This document shows positions 37,621 to 46,405 of a stretch of DNA of 64,000 bases, in pieces. Below the pieces are notes generated by a model. The model made no database searches. It worked only from the letters and a program-made list of their open reading frames with translations, and had not been told where the DNA came from. Where the stretch lies: positions 1 through 64,000 of the forward strand of contig NZ_LASZ01000007.1 in NCBI RefSeq assembly GCF_001014645.1. The letters are read 5' to 3'. This stretch comes from Luteimonas sp. FCS-9 (GTDB lineage: Bacteria; Pseudomonadota; Gammaproteobacteria; Xanthomonadales; Xanthomonadaceae). Each line of letters opens with the position of its first letter. Within the stretch, counting starts at the first letter, position 1. A program made the position numbers and the translations under genes.

Positions 37621-38658
37621 ATGACGGGCTTCTGGCTGATGTTCCTGCTGCCGGTCTGGGCGCTGCTGGCGCCGCCGCTTCCCGACGAGGAACGCTGGGT
37701 GCCGTGGGCGGCGATCGGCGTGTTGTTCGCGCTGATGATTGGCCTGCGATACGAGGTCGGCGGCGACTGGGGCTCGTACCTGCAGCATTTCCACATGGCC
37801 GACGCGCTGCCATTCACACAGGCCGTCCGGCTCGGCGATCCCGGACATTTCCTCGTCAACTGGGTGGTCGGGCGCCTGGGCGGCGACATCTACTGGGTCA
37901 ACCTGCTCTACGGCAGCCTGATGATGTGGGGCACGGTGGTGTTCTGCCGACGCCAGCCGTGGCCGTGGCTGGCACTGCTGGTCGCGGTGCCGTACATGCT
38001 GATCGTCGTGGGCATGGGCTACAGCCGGCAGGCGGTGGCGCTGGGCTTCGCGTTGCTGGGGCTGTCGGCGCTCGGCGACCAGCGCGTCCGCACGTTCGTC
38101 GTCTGCATCGCCATGGGCGCGCTGTTCCACAAGTCGGCGGTGCTGCTGCTGCCGGTCGCGGCGCTCGCGGCGAGCCGCAACCGCACATTGACGGTCGGGC
38201 TGGTCGGCCTGACCGGCGCGTTGCTGTATTACCTGCTGCTGGCCGACAGCACCGAGACGCTGTGGGAGAACTACGTCGAGGCGCAATACCACTCCGAGGG
38301 CGGCTTGATCCGCGTGGCGATGAACGTGGTGCCCGCGGTGCTGTTCCTGGTGTTCCGCGACCGCCTCGCCGGCGATGCCGAGCGCCGATTGTGGGTCTGC
38401 ATCTCGCTGTTCGCGATCGCGTGCCTGCCGCTGGTGCCGTTGGCCTCGACCGCGGTCGACCGCGTCGCGCTGTATCTGATCCCGCTGCAGTTGTTCGTGT
38501 TCGCCCGGCTGCCGCTGCTGGCCGGCGGCGACGTGCGCGTGCGCACGCTGCTCGTCGCCGGCACGGTGGCCTACTACGCGGTCGTGCAGTACGTGTGGCT
38601 CCACTTCGCCACGCACGCGGAGTACTGGGTGCCCTATCGCTTCCTGCCGTTCGAATGA
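37621..38658 (+). CDS. EpsG-family polysaccharide polymerase
   Basis: Integral membrane protein of 345 residues with about ten helices. Typical EpsG signatures are ALMIGLRYEVGGDWGSYLQH near the N-terminus, GYSRQAVALGF and FHKSAVLLLPV. EpsG proteins are Wzy-type polymerases. It overlaps the next glycosyltransferase gene by ATGA. Two polymerase-type proteins in locus A (here and at 25543) is unusual; this one is the more likely repeat-unit polymerase, the other may be a ligase. Confidence 0.87.
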   Translation: MTGFWLMFLLPVWALLAPPLPDEERWVPWAAIGVLFALMIGLRYEVGGDWGSYLQHFHMADALPFTQAVRLGDPGHFLVNWVVGRLGGDIYWVNLLYGSLMMWGTVVFCRRQPWPWLALLVAVPYMLIVVGMGYSRQAVALGFALLGLSALGDQRVRTFVVCIAMGALFHKSAVLLLPVAALAASRNRTLTVGLVGLTGALLYYLLLADSTETLWENYVEAQYHSEGGLIRVAMNVVPAVLFLVFRDRLAGDAERRLWVCISLFAIACLPLVPLASTAVDRVALYLIPLQLFVFARLPLLAGGDVRVRTLLVAGTVAYYAVVQYVWLHFATHAEYWVPYRFLPFE

Positions 38659-39812
38659 CCGGGACGCCCGCCCGCACCGGCCGCTCGATCGTGCTGTTCG
38701 CGAACACGGACTGGTACCTCTACAACTTCCGGCGTTCGCTGGCGCTGGCGTTGCTGGAACGCGGCGACGATCCGTTGCTGCTGTCGCCGCCCGGGCCCTA
38801 CGGCGAGCGGCTGCGCGCACTGGGGCTGCGCTGGGAGCCGGTGCCGATGCAACGTCGCAGCCTCGATCCGTTGCGCGAGGCGCGTCTGCTGCTCTGGCTC
38901 GCGCGGCGGCTGCGCCGCGAACGGCCGGCGCTCGTGCACGGTTTCACGATCAAGTGCGCGGTCTACGGCGCGCTGGCCGCGCGCTGGGCAGGCATCCCGG
39001 CGCGGGTCGGCGCCGTGGCGGGCTTGGGCTACGTGTTCACCAGCCGCTCGCCGCGTGCACGCCTTCTCCGTCCGCTGGTACGCGGGCTGATGCGCGCGGC
39101 ACTCGGCGGGCGCGACGCGCGGCTGGTGCTGCAGAACCGCGACGACGTGGCGCTTTTCGCGCGCGCGCGGCTCGTCGACAGCGCGCACGTGCGGCTGATT
39201 CCCGGCTCTGGCGTCGACTGCGCGCGTTTCGATGCACGCCGTCGCGATCGCGCCACGGGACGGCCCCTGCGCGTGCTGCTGGCCACCCGGCTGTTGTGGG
39301 ACAAGGGCCTGGCCGAGTACGTCGCCGCCGCGCGCCGGTTGCGTGGCGAGGGCCGGGACATCGCGTTCCTGCTCGCCGGCGACCCCGACCCGGGCAATCC
39401 GGCGGCCGTGCCCGTCGCGACGGTCGAGGCCTGGGTCGCCGACGGCACGCTGCAGTGGCTGGGCCACGTCGACGACATGGCCGCGCTGCTGGCCGACGTC
39501 GACGTGGCGGTGCTGCCCAGCTATCGCGAGGGCCTGCCCAAGAGCCTGATCGAGGCGGCCGCCTGCGCGCTGCCGCTGGTGACGACCGACGTGCCCGGAT
39601 GCCGCGACGTCGTCGACGATGGCGTCGACGGCCTGCGGGTGCCCGCGCGCGACGCCGCCGCGCTGGCCGGGGCGATCGCGCGCCTGCACGACGACCCGGC
39701 ACTCGCGCATCGGCTGGGCGCTGCGGCCCGCGTCCGTGCGCTCGCTCAGTTCGACGAGCGCATCGTCATCGCCCGCACGCTCGACGTGTACCGGGAATTG
39801 CTGCCGCCATGA
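38655..39812 (+). CDS. glycosyltransferase family 4 (PglA-like)
   Basis: The 385-residue GT-B enzyme has VLFANTDWYLYNFRRSLALA near the start, HGFTIKCAVYGALAARWAGI and AVAGLGYVFTS in the acceptor domain, and LPSYREGLPKSLIEAAACAL with PGCRDVVDDGVDGL in the donor domain. This pattern is shared with PglA-type transferases that act on undecaprenyl-linked acceptors, often the second sugar. ATGA overlaps on both sides tie it to the EpsG-like polymerase and the VanZ-like gene. The open frame extends far upstream but the motif-bearing start is 38655. Confidence 0.87.
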   Translation: MTGTPARTGRSIVLFANTDWYLYNFRRSLALALLERGDDPLLLSPPGPYGERLRALGLRWEPVPMQRRSLDPLREARLLLWLARRLRRERPALVHGFTIKCAVYGALAARWAGIPARVGAVAGLGYVFTSRSPRARLLRPLVRGLMRAALGGRDARLVLQNRDDVALFARARLVDSAHVRLIPGSGVDCARFDARRRDRATGRPLRVLLATRLLWDKGLAEYVAAARRLRGEGRDIAFLLAGDPDPGNPAAVPVATVEAWVADGTLQWLGHVDDMAALLADVDVAVLPSYREGLPKSLIEAAACALPLVTTDVPGCRDVVDDGVDGLRVPARDAAALAGAIARLHDDPALAHRLGAAARVRALAQFDERIVIARTLDVYRELLPP

Positions 39813-40297
39813 CGCCGATCGTGTTCGTCGCGGCCTGTTGCGCGTTGCTGACGCTGGTCCTGCTGCCCACGCGCACGCGACGCCTCGCCGCGACGGTCGC
39901 GCTGATCGTGTCGGCCACCGGCGTCGCGGCGTCGCTGGTGCTGCCGACGCCCCGGCTGGTGGCGCTGGCGGGACGGCCGCACGTGACCACGCTCGAGCAG
40001 CTCGCACGCAGGACGCCCTGGGAACTGCCGACGATCGTGCACTTCGTCGCGTTCGCCTGGCTTGCGTGGCTGCTCGCGGTGTTCTGTGCGCGCTGGCCGC
40101 GCCGGCACGTCGTCGCCGTGCTGGTCGCCATGGCGATCGCCGCCGAACTGCTGCAGGGACTGAGCCCCGGCCGCACCCCGCGGCTCACCGACGTGGGCGT
40201 GAACCTGATGGGCGCGGCAACCGGGTTGTCGATCGCATTGGCTGCGCAATGGGTGCGACGTGCGCTTGGACAGCAAGATGAAGACGTCGCAACGTGA
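39809..40297 (+). CDS. VanZ-like membrane protein
   Basis: The 162-residue product has four helices and the VanZ pattern: IVHFVAFAWLAWLL, AIAAELLQGLSPGRTPRL then DVGVNLMGAATG. VanZ-like proteins are common single genes in exopolysaccharide loci and have no defined reaction. It overlaps the upstream glycosyltransferase by four bases, so it is translated with it. Confidence 0.8.
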   Translation: MTPIVFVAACCALLTLVLLPTRTRRLAATVALIVSATGVAASLVLPTPRLVALAGRPHVTTLEQLARRTPWELPTIVHFVAFAWLAWLLAVFCARWPRRHVVAVLVAMAIAAELLQGLSPGRTPRLTDVGVNLMGAATGLSIALAAQWVRRALGQQDEDVAT

Positions 40298-40358
40298 GGT
40301 GACATAGGGTTGATGCGCCGGACGCACGCGGTGCGTCGGGGGCCAGGGATGCACGGCG

Positions 40359-41492
40359 ATGATCGAGGTGCTGATCCATCTGGATTGGGCGAGCGCAGGA
40401 TTGGCGCTGGTCGTGACGTGGGTCACGTTATGGTGCTGCGCGCCGCTGGCGCGCCGGATGAACCTCGTGGACCACCCGCACGGCCGCAAGGACCACGCAT
40501 CGCCCACGCCGGTCACCGGCGGCATCGCGATGGGACTGGGCGTCATCGTCGCCGGGCTCGTCTTCGTGCCGGAGGTCGGCGACGGCTTCCCGGGATTCCT
40601 CGGTGCAACCGCCATCCTGCTGGCGATCGGCATCCTCGACGACCTCTACGACGTCCGCTGGTACTGGCGGATCCTGGCGCAGACGCTCGCCGCGCTGGTC
40701 ATGATCTACGCGGGCGACGTGCGCGTGGAGCAGCTCGGGCCGGTGATCGGCCTGTCGTCGATGTCGCTGGGCGCGTTGTCGGTGCCGTTCACGGTGTTCG
40801 CCACGCTGGGCCTGATCAACGCGATCAACATGGTCGACGGCGTCGACGGCCTGGCCGGCAGTCTGGTCTGGTGTGCGCTGCTGATGCTCGCCGGCGCCGC
40901 GCTCTATGCCGGCAACGACCTCATCGCCGACCGCATGATGATCCTGATGGGCGCGGTCGCGGCATTCCTGGTGTTCAACCTGCGACTGCCCTGGCGGCAG
41001 CGCGCGTCGCTGTTCATGGGCAACGCCGGCAGCGCGTTCCTCGGCCTGGTGATCGCCTGGTTCTCGTTCCGCCTGACCCAGAACCCCGGGCATCCGGTCA
41101 ACCCGGTGCTCGCATTGTGGCTGGTACCGATCCCGGTGATGGACACGCTGGTGGTGGTGACGCGCCGGCTGCTCGCCCGCCGCTCTCCGTTCCATGCCGA
41201 CCGCAACCACATCCACCACCTGATGCTCGAGGCCGGCTTCGGCCATACGCAGCTCGTCGTGGTGCTGGTGGCGGCGAGCTTGCTGTGCGGCACGGCCGCG
41301 GGCCTGGCGATGCGGGCCGACGTCCCGCACCCGGTGTTGCTGCTCGCGTTCCTGGCAATGTGCCTCGGCTGGTACTGGCTCAGCGCCCGGCGCGAGCGCG
41401 TCCTGCCGCCGCTGCGCCACGTCGCGCGCCTGACGCGGTTCGGCAGACGCCCCCCGCCGACGCCGCGTGCGCCGGAGACGCTGGAGCACTAG
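40359..41492 (+). CDS. undecaprenyl-phosphate N-acetylhexosaminyl-1-phosphate transferase (WecA type)
   Basis: Initiates repeat-unit assembly by transferring a HexNAc-1-phosphate to undecaprenyl phosphate. The 377 residues have about eleven helices with the polyprenyl-phosphate HexNAc transferase motifs: DHPHGRKDHASPTPVTGG, ILDDLYDVRW, NMVDGVDGLAG and the UDP-sugar loop HADRNHIHHLML. Last gene of locus A; its stop is followed directly by hairpin repeats. Its presence beside a GumD-type initiating enzyme (50431) supports two separate polysaccharides. Confidence 0.92.
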   Translation: MIEVLIHLDWASAGLALVVTWVTLWCCAPLARRMNLVDHPHGRKDHASPTPVTGGIAMGLGVIVAGLVFVPEVGDGFPGFLGATAILLAIGILDDLYDVRWYWRILAQTLAALVMIYAGDVRVEQLGPVIGLSSMSLGALSVPFTVFATLGLINAINMVDGVDGLAGSLVWCALLMLAGAALYAGNDLIADRMMILMGAVAAFLVFNLRLPWRQRASLFMGNAGSAFLGLVIAWFSFRLTQNPGHPVNPVLALWLVPIPVMDTLVVVTRRLLARRSPFHADRNHIHHLMLEAGFGHTQLVVVLVAASLLCGTAAGLAMRADVPHPVLLLAFLAMCLGWYWLSARRERVLPPLRHVARLTRFGRRPPPTPRAPETLEH

Positions 41493-41499
41493 CGAAAAG

Positions 41500-41853
41500 C
41501 GGCCCCCATCCCGACCTTCCACCCATGAAGGGCGCAATGCCCCGCGATGCGGGGGAAGGAGCCCAGAAGCGGAGCCGCGCGCGATTTCACCTCCCCCGCC
41601 TGCGGGGGAGGTCGATGCCGCAGGCATCGGGTGGGGGCACGGGCTTGACGCAAGAAAGCACCCCCATCCCAACCTTCCCCCGCATGCGGGGGAAGGAGCC
41701 GAAAAGCAGGACCTCCAGGAGATTCACCTCCCCCGCGTGCGGGGGAGGTCGATGCCGCAGGCATCGGGTGGGGGCACGGACTTGGCCCAGAAAGCACCCC
41801 CATCCCAACCTTCCACCCATGAAGGGCACAATGCCCGCAATGCGGTGGAAGGG
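41500..41853. repeat. dispersed hairpin repeat, copy 5 (alpha-beta-alpha-beta-alpha)
   Basis: Fills the 375-base gap between the convergent WecA-like and Wzc genes. Alpha modules start near 41500, 41659 and 41793; beta modules near 41587 and 41724. Here the second beta stem is CGATGCC-GCA-GGCATCG instead of the GGCGCGC..GCGCGCC form of other copies, while flanks GGGGGAGGT and GGTGGGGGCACGG are unchanged. A role as a two-way terminator fits the position but is inferred. Confidence 0.88.
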
Positions 41854-41867
41854 GCAAAACCCCGCGA

Positions 41868-44108
41868 TCAGGCCTTGTCGGCCTTGTACTCGTAGTAGCC
41901 GTAGCTGTAGTAGCCGGTGGCGCGCTTTTCGACGGCGTTGAAGATCACGCCCTTGACCTGCACGCCGTTCTGCTCGAAGCGCTTCTTCGTCAGCAGAATC
42001 TCCTTGGGCTGGTTCACGCCGAAACGCGTCACCAGCAGGCTCGACCCGGCGTGGCGGGCGATGACCGCCGCGTCGGTGACGGCCAGGATCGGCGGGGTGT
42101 CGACGATCACCAAGTCGTACTGCGCCGACAGCGTCTCCAGCAACTGGCCGAAGCGCGGGTGCATCAGCAATTCCGACGGGTTCGGCGGGATATCGCCACG
42201 CACCATGTAGTGCATGTTCTCCACGCCGTCCGCCGGGCGGATCGCCGCGGCGACGTCGAGCTTGCCGCCGAGCACGTCGGACAGGCCCTGGGCATGCGGA
42301 ACGCCGAGCACCTTGTGCAGCGTGCCCTTGCGCATGTCGGCGTCGATCACCAGCACGCGCTGGCCGGCCTGGGCGATCACCGCGGCCAGGTTCGCCGAGA
42401 CGAAGGTCTTGCCGACCGCCGGACGCGGGCCCGAGATCGCCAGGATGTTGTTCTTGGCCTCGAGCATCGCGAAGTGCAGGCTGGTACGCAGGCTGCGGAT
42501 GGCCTCGATCGCCAGGTCCGCCGGCGCGTTGACCGCGAGCAGGTGCTGGCGCTTGTCGAAGCCCGGGTCGCGGCGCACACGGCCCTTGCGGTTTCGCAGC
42601 CGGTCCATGATCAGCAGGTCGCGCGCCTGGCTCAGCGGGATCGCCGCGTACACCGGCAGGCCCAGCTCCTCGATCTGCGCAGGATCCTCGATGCCAGGAT
42701 TGAGCAGCTTCTGCAGGAACACCAGCGCCACCGACAGGAAGCCGCCGAGCAGCGTGCCGATCAGCACGATCAGCGACTTGCGCGGCTTCACCGGCCGCTG
42801 CGTGTCGACGACGGCCGGATCGACGATGCGCACGTTGCCGACGGTGCCGGCGCGCGCGACGTCGAGCTGCTGCGCCTGGTTGAGCAGGCCGGTGTAGAGC
42901 TCGTTGCTGACCTGCAGGTCGCGCGTCAGCGTCAGCAGTTCCTGCTGCGTGTCGGGCAACTGGCCGACCTGCTTCTGGAAGCCCGCCTTGCGCGCCTCAA
43001 GCTCGCCGATCTGCTTGAGCAGTGCACGGTAGGCGGGATGCTCGCGCGTGAAGCTGCGATCCATCTCGGCCTGCTGCAGGCGCAACTGCTGGATGCTCGT
43101 CTCGACCGCGACTTCCTGCTGCAGCAGCCCTTGCGTCTGCATCGTGATGTCGACCGAGTTCGCCCGGGTCTGGTATTCGTTCATCGCCTTCTGCGCTGCC
43201 TCCACCTGGAGGCGCACGGTCGGCAGCTGCTCGCGGACGAACTCCAACTGCGCACCGGCCTCGGCGGAATTGCGCTCGACGTTCTGGCGCACATACGCGG
43301 CGGCGACCGCCTGGAGGAATGCCTCGGCGAACTGCGGATCGGGATGCTCGAACGCCAACTGCAGGATGCCGGACTCGCGGCCCTGCTCGGACGCATTGAC
43401 GTCCTGCTGGTAGCCCGCGACCACATCGAGCCGCCGCAACTTCGTCACCTCGAAGCGCGTGCCCGGGTTGGCGCGCAGCGCGGCGACCTGCAGCCTGACG
43501 CCGCCGCCCTCGGCGTCCGCGCCGACCGTGCCCTCGACCAGAAGTTCGTCATCCGGCCCGAGCAGGCTGAAACGCGAGGCGTCATCGCCCACGCGCAGCG
43601 TCAGCGGCTGACCCTCCAGTACGGACGGCACCTCGAGACCGACGATCTCGACGTGCTCGCCGCCCCAGCCGTAGCGCGACAGGCCGAACCACGGCGACGC
43701 CACCTGGTCGGGCGTCTCGGGCGAAAAGCGACGCGCCAGGAAGCCGCCAATCAACGGGAAGCGCGCCGGTTCGACGATCACGTCGGCACGCGTGGTGTCG
43801 ACGGCACCGCCGATCACTGTCCGGGACGTGATCAACGCGACCTCGGTCGTGGCCGCCGTCGAGGTGACGCCCCCGCCCAGTGAGGAGAGGTCGGGCAGGC
43901 CGGGAATCGTCGGCGCCTTGGATTCCACCTGCACCATCGAGCGCGCCTGGTAGATCGGCGTCGCCAGCAACGCATAGGCCACGCTGGCCACGAAGAACAC
44001 CGCGGTGATGCCGATGATCCACCACTTGCGATCGATCAGCGTGCCGAGGAGTTCGCGCAGGTCGATCTCGTCCTCGTCCTTGGGGGACGCTCCTGTTTCC
44101 TTGCTCAT
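41868..44108 (-). CDS. wzc: chain-length determinant / tyrosine autokinase Wzc
   Basis: Inner-membrane co-polymerase and tyrosine kinase of locus B. The 746 residues contain a Wzz domain (helices near 30-50 and 440-460, long periplasmic coiled coil), and a C-terminal kinase with Walker A GPRPAVGKTF (Lys567), Walker A' LVIDADMRKGTLHK and Walker B LVIVDTPPIL. The tail GYYSYGYYEYK is a tyrosine cluster for autophosphorylation. It follows wzb on the - strand. It is only distantly like the GumC-type kinase of locus A, so it is not a recent duplicate. Confidence 0.95.
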   Translation of the reverse strand: MSKETGASPKDEDEIDLRELLGTLIDRKWWIIGITAVFFVASVAYALLATPIYQARSMVQVESKAPTIPGLPDLSSLGGGVTSTAATTEVALITSRTVIGGAVDTTRADVIVEPARFPLIGGFLARRFSPETPDQVASPWFGLSRYGWGGEHVEIVGLEVPSVLEGQPLTLRVGDDASRFSLLGPDDELLVEGTVGADAEGGGVRLQVAALRANPGTRFEVTKLRRLDVVAGYQQDVNASEQGRESGILQLAFEHPDPQFAEAFLQAVAAAYVRQNVERNSAEAGAQLEFVREQLPTVRLQVEAAQKAMNEYQTRANSVDITMQTQGLLQQEVAVETSIQQLRLQQAEMDRSFTREHPAYRALLKQIGELEARKAGFQKQVGQLPDTQQELLTLTRDLQVSNELYTGLLNQAQQLDVARAGTVGNVRIVDPAVVDTQRPVKPRKSLIVLIGTLLGGFLSVALVFLQKLLNPGIEDPAQIEELGLPVYAAIPLSQARDLLIMDRLRNRKGRVRRDPGFDKRQHLLAVNAPADLAIEAIRSLRTSLHFAMLEAKNNILAISGPRPAVGKTFVSANLAAVIAQAGQRVLVIDADMRKGTLHKVLGVPHAQGLSDVLGGKLDVAAAIRPADGVENMHYMVRGDIPPNPSELLMHPRFGQLLETLSAQYDLVIVDTPPILAVTDAAVIARHAGSSLLVTRFGVNQPKEILLTKKRFEQNGVQVKGVIFNAVEKRATGYYSYGYYEYKADKA

Positions 44109-44177
44109 GCAGTGGCTCTGGCTTCTGTAATGGGAGGCGCGATGCGCGGAGTATCGGGATATGCGGTCAACGACCGT

Positions 44178-44615
44178 CTAACGGAGGTAGCGTTGCCAGG
44201 CGGCGACCGAGTCGTCGACCAGGCCCAGCACATGCTCGAACGCAGGACGCTGCTGGCGGTACGGATCGGGAATCTCGCGGTCGCCGATCCACTTGCCCAG
44301 CAGCATCACCTTGCCGCTGGCCTGCGGCACCTCGCGGGCGATGCGCGCCTGGTGAGCCCGCTCCATCACCAGCACCAGGTCGGCGTCGGCGAGCAGCGCG
44401 GGCGTCAACTGGCGGGCACGGTGGAGGTCGGTCTCCAGGCCACGCTCGTGCAGCAGGGTCGCGGCGGTCTGGTCGATCGGATGGTCGACCAGCGCCTGCA
44501 GGCCGGCCGACGAGACGGCGATCCCGGACGACCCCAGTGCCGATCTCAGGACGATCTCCGCGGTGGGACTGCGGCAGATGTTGCCGATGCAGACGAACAG
44601 GACCTTCCGAAACAC
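44178..44615 (-). CDS. wzb: low-molecular-weight protein tyrosine phosphatase Wzb
   Basis: Cysteine-based phosphatase expected to dephosphorylate the adjacent Wzc. The 145-residue product starts MFRKVLFVCIGNICRSP with the Cx5R loop (Cys9, Arg15), and has the DPYRQ aspartate near residue 120. I chose the GTG at 44615, with GGAG nine bases upstream and a family-typical length, over the TTG extension to 44657. A TAGACT hexamer at 44664-44669 on the - strand could be its -10 box. It is divergent from the YjbE-like gene. Confidence 0.93.
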   Translation of the reverse strand: MFRKVLFVCIGNICRSPTAEIVLRSALGSSGIAVSSAGLQALVDHPIDQTAATLLHERGLETDLHRARQLTPALLADADLVLVMERAHQARIAREVPQASGKVMLLGKWIGDREIPDPYRQQRPAFEHVLGLVDDSVAAWQRYLR

Positions 44616-44755
44616 CTGGACGCACTCCACTCCCGGACGCCGCCGGGGCGGACACAAGCGCGTAGTCTAGCAAAGCGAAAACCGCGCGCAGGGCCTTCAC
44701 TAGGTTCAGCTTTGTGCAACGTCCCTGACCCGATTGGGCGCGCCACCGGAATTCC

Positions 44756-44784
44756 TTGACAGTAGCCGCGGTCCGCAATAGCCT
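44756..44784 (+). promoter_or_regulatory. probable sigma-70 promoter of YjbE-like gene
   Basis: A consensus -35 box TTGACA (44756-44761) is followed after 17 bases by TAGCCT (44779-44784), 50 bases before the ATG at 44835. The -35 box is perfect, the -10 box partial. Confidence 0.5.
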
Positions 44785-44834
44785 CGCGGTCAGCCTGGAC
44801 GCACCCCGTCCTCCAACAAGCTCGGAGCCCCCTC

Positions 44835-45176
44835 ATGAACAAGACCCTTCGCCTGATCGGCACCATCGCCCTGGCCGGCATGTCCGGCATCGCCTTTGCC
44901 GCACCGCAGGCGCAGGGCTCCAACGACGACGCGGCTGCAGCCCCCGTCGAGAGCGGCATCCCCGGCGGTACCGGCGGTGCGGTCGGCACCGGCCTGACCA
45001 CCGGACAGACCGTCGGCATCGTGGCTGGCGTGGTCGCGCTTGCCGCGGTCGCCATGGACAACAATGGCGACAGCGAAGGCGAGTTCACCGGCGGTGACGG
45101 TGGTGGCGATGGCGGCGGCGGCACCGGCGGTACCGGTGGCACCGGCGGCACGGGCGGCACCGGCACCGGCGGCTGA
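44835..45176 (+). CDS. YjbE-like small secreted protein
   Basis: The 113-residue product has a signal peptide (MNKTLRLIGTIALAGMSGIA), a short polar stretch, one glycine-containing hydrophobic helix (TVGIVAGVVALAAVAM, about 57-74), and a low-complexity Gly/Thr tail of GGT repeats. E. coli YjbE has the same plan (signal, one helix, Gly/Thr-rich tail) and heads the yjbEFGH operon, whose other members follow here. It has a good promoter and a strong terminator of its own. Biochemical role unknown in all members. Confidence 0.75.
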   Translation: MNKTLRLIGTIALAGMSGIAFAAPQAQGSNDDAAAAPVESGIPGGTGGAVGTGLTTGQTVGIVAGVVALAAVAMDNNGDSEGEFTGGDGGGDGGGGTGGTGGTGGTGGTGTGG

Positions 45177-45213
45177 TCGAGCTTCCGCACCTCGCGGTCA
45201 ACCGATAGATCGA

Positions 45214-45243
45214 CCCCGCCGGCTCGCGCCGGCGGGGTTTTTT
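45214..45243 (+). terminator. rho-independent terminator after YjbE-like gene
   Basis: A perfect 10-bp stem CCCCGCCGGC / GCCGGCGGGG with loop TCGC is followed by six T. It lies 37 bases after the YjbE-like stop and 48 bases before the Wza-like start, so the downstream exporter genes should be expressed at a lower level or from a separate promoter. Confidence 0.93.
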
Positions 45244-45291
45244 ATGCACGGCAACCCTTGGCCGCGCATCGAGTCCAGGAGAGTTCCGCCC

Positions 45292-46395
45292 ATGCGCGTA
45301 TCGCTGCGCCCGCTCATCGCCCTCGTCGCCGTTTCCGCCCTGTCGGGCTGCATCTGGAGTCCCGGCCAGCACCTGCGCCCCGGCGGCACCAACGACGAAG
45401 GCATCCGCACGGTCGGCAACGACCAGCTGGACCTGATCCCGATCACGCCGAAGCTGATCGCGATGGAACGGGCCACGCAACAGACGACCGGCGGGCTGCC
45501 GACCGCGCTCGTGGAATACCAGCCGCCCGCCTACACCATCGGCATCGGCGACGTGCTGTACATCACCGTCTGGGACCATCCGGAGCTCACCGTTCCCGCA
45601 GGCGCGCAACAGCAGCTCAATGCGGCCGGCCGTCATGTCCAGACGGATGGCACCCTGTTCTACCCCTATATCGGCAAGGTCCAGGCCGCGGGCCGGACGC
45701 CTGGTGAGTTGCGTGCGGACCTCGCCACCCGGCTTGCGCGCTACATCGAATCGCCGCAGGTCGATGTTTCGGTCATGACATATGCGAGCCAGCGCGCCTG
45801 GGTCACCGGTGCGACCGCCAACTCCACAGCCGTCCCGCTGACGATGGCACCGATGACGCTCAACGACGCGATCAGCCAGGCCGGTATCAACCCGACGGTC
45901 GCCGACCTGTCGGGCGTGCGCCTGACCCGCGACGGCATCAGCTACACCATCGACCTGGATCGCCAGGCGGGTGATGCGATCTACCTCAAGCCCGACGACC
46001 ACCTGTACATCCCGTTCCTCGATGCGAAGGAAGTCTTCGTCGTCGGCGAGGTCACCTCGCCCGGCGCGCAGAGCTTCCGCACCGGCAACATCAGCCTCAG
46101 CCAGGCACTGGGCCGCGCCCGCGGCCTGCTCCAGACCACGTCCAACGGCAACGCGGTCTACGTGATCCGCGGTGCGCGCGGGCTCGAGGTCGATGCCCCG
46201 CCGTCCGTCGTCTATCAGCTTGAGGCCAAGTCCCCGGCGGCGTTCGCGGTGGCCAGCCAGTTCCAGCTCCAGCCCGGCGACGTGGTCTTCGTCGGCGCCG
46301 CCGGCATCACCCGCTGGAACCGCTTCATCGCCCAGCTGATTCCGTTCTCCGGGCTGATCCGCAACGCCGCTGGCACCAGCAACGACCTGGAGTGA
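45292..46395 (+). CDS. wza: polysaccharide export lipoprotein Wza
   Basis: Outer-membrane exporter of locus B. The 367-residue product has a lipoprotein signal with lipobox LSGC (Cys20), a poly_export domain (YTIGIGDVLYITVWDHPEL), two SLBB domains (AWVTGATANS; VFVVGEVTSPGAQSF) and a C-terminal helix region ending FIAQLIPFSGLIRN, as in E. coli Wza. AGGAGAG precedes the ATG. It should pair with the Wzc encoded divergently. It starts the wza-yjbFGH block. Confidence 0.94.
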   Translation: MRVSLRPLIALVAVSALSGCIWSPGQHLRPGGTNDEGIRTVGNDQLDLIPITPKLIAMERATQQTTGGLPTALVEYQPPAYTIGIGDVLYITVWDHPELTVPAGAQQQLNAAGRHVQTDGTLFYPYIGKVQAAGRTPGELRADLATRLARYIESPQVDVSVMTYASQRAWVTGATANSTAVPLTMAPMTLNDAISQAGINPTVADLSGVRLTRDGISYTIDLDRQAGDAIYLKPDDHLYIPFLDAKEVFVVGEVTSPGAQSFRTGNISLSQALGRARGLLQTTSNGNAVYVIRGARGLEVDAPPSVVYQLEAKSPAAFAVASQFQLQPGDVVFVGAAGITRWNRFIAQLIPFSGLIRNAAGTSNDLE

Positions 46396-46405
46396 TTTCG
46401 TCGCG

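Noticed and set aside
44183-44194. GGAGGTAGCGTT, similar to the ops/JUMPstart element of polysaccharide operons.
   Set aside because: It lies in the 3' end of wzb on the opposite strand, about 640 bases from the nearest + strand gene, and the match is imperfect; its bases are explained by wzb codons.
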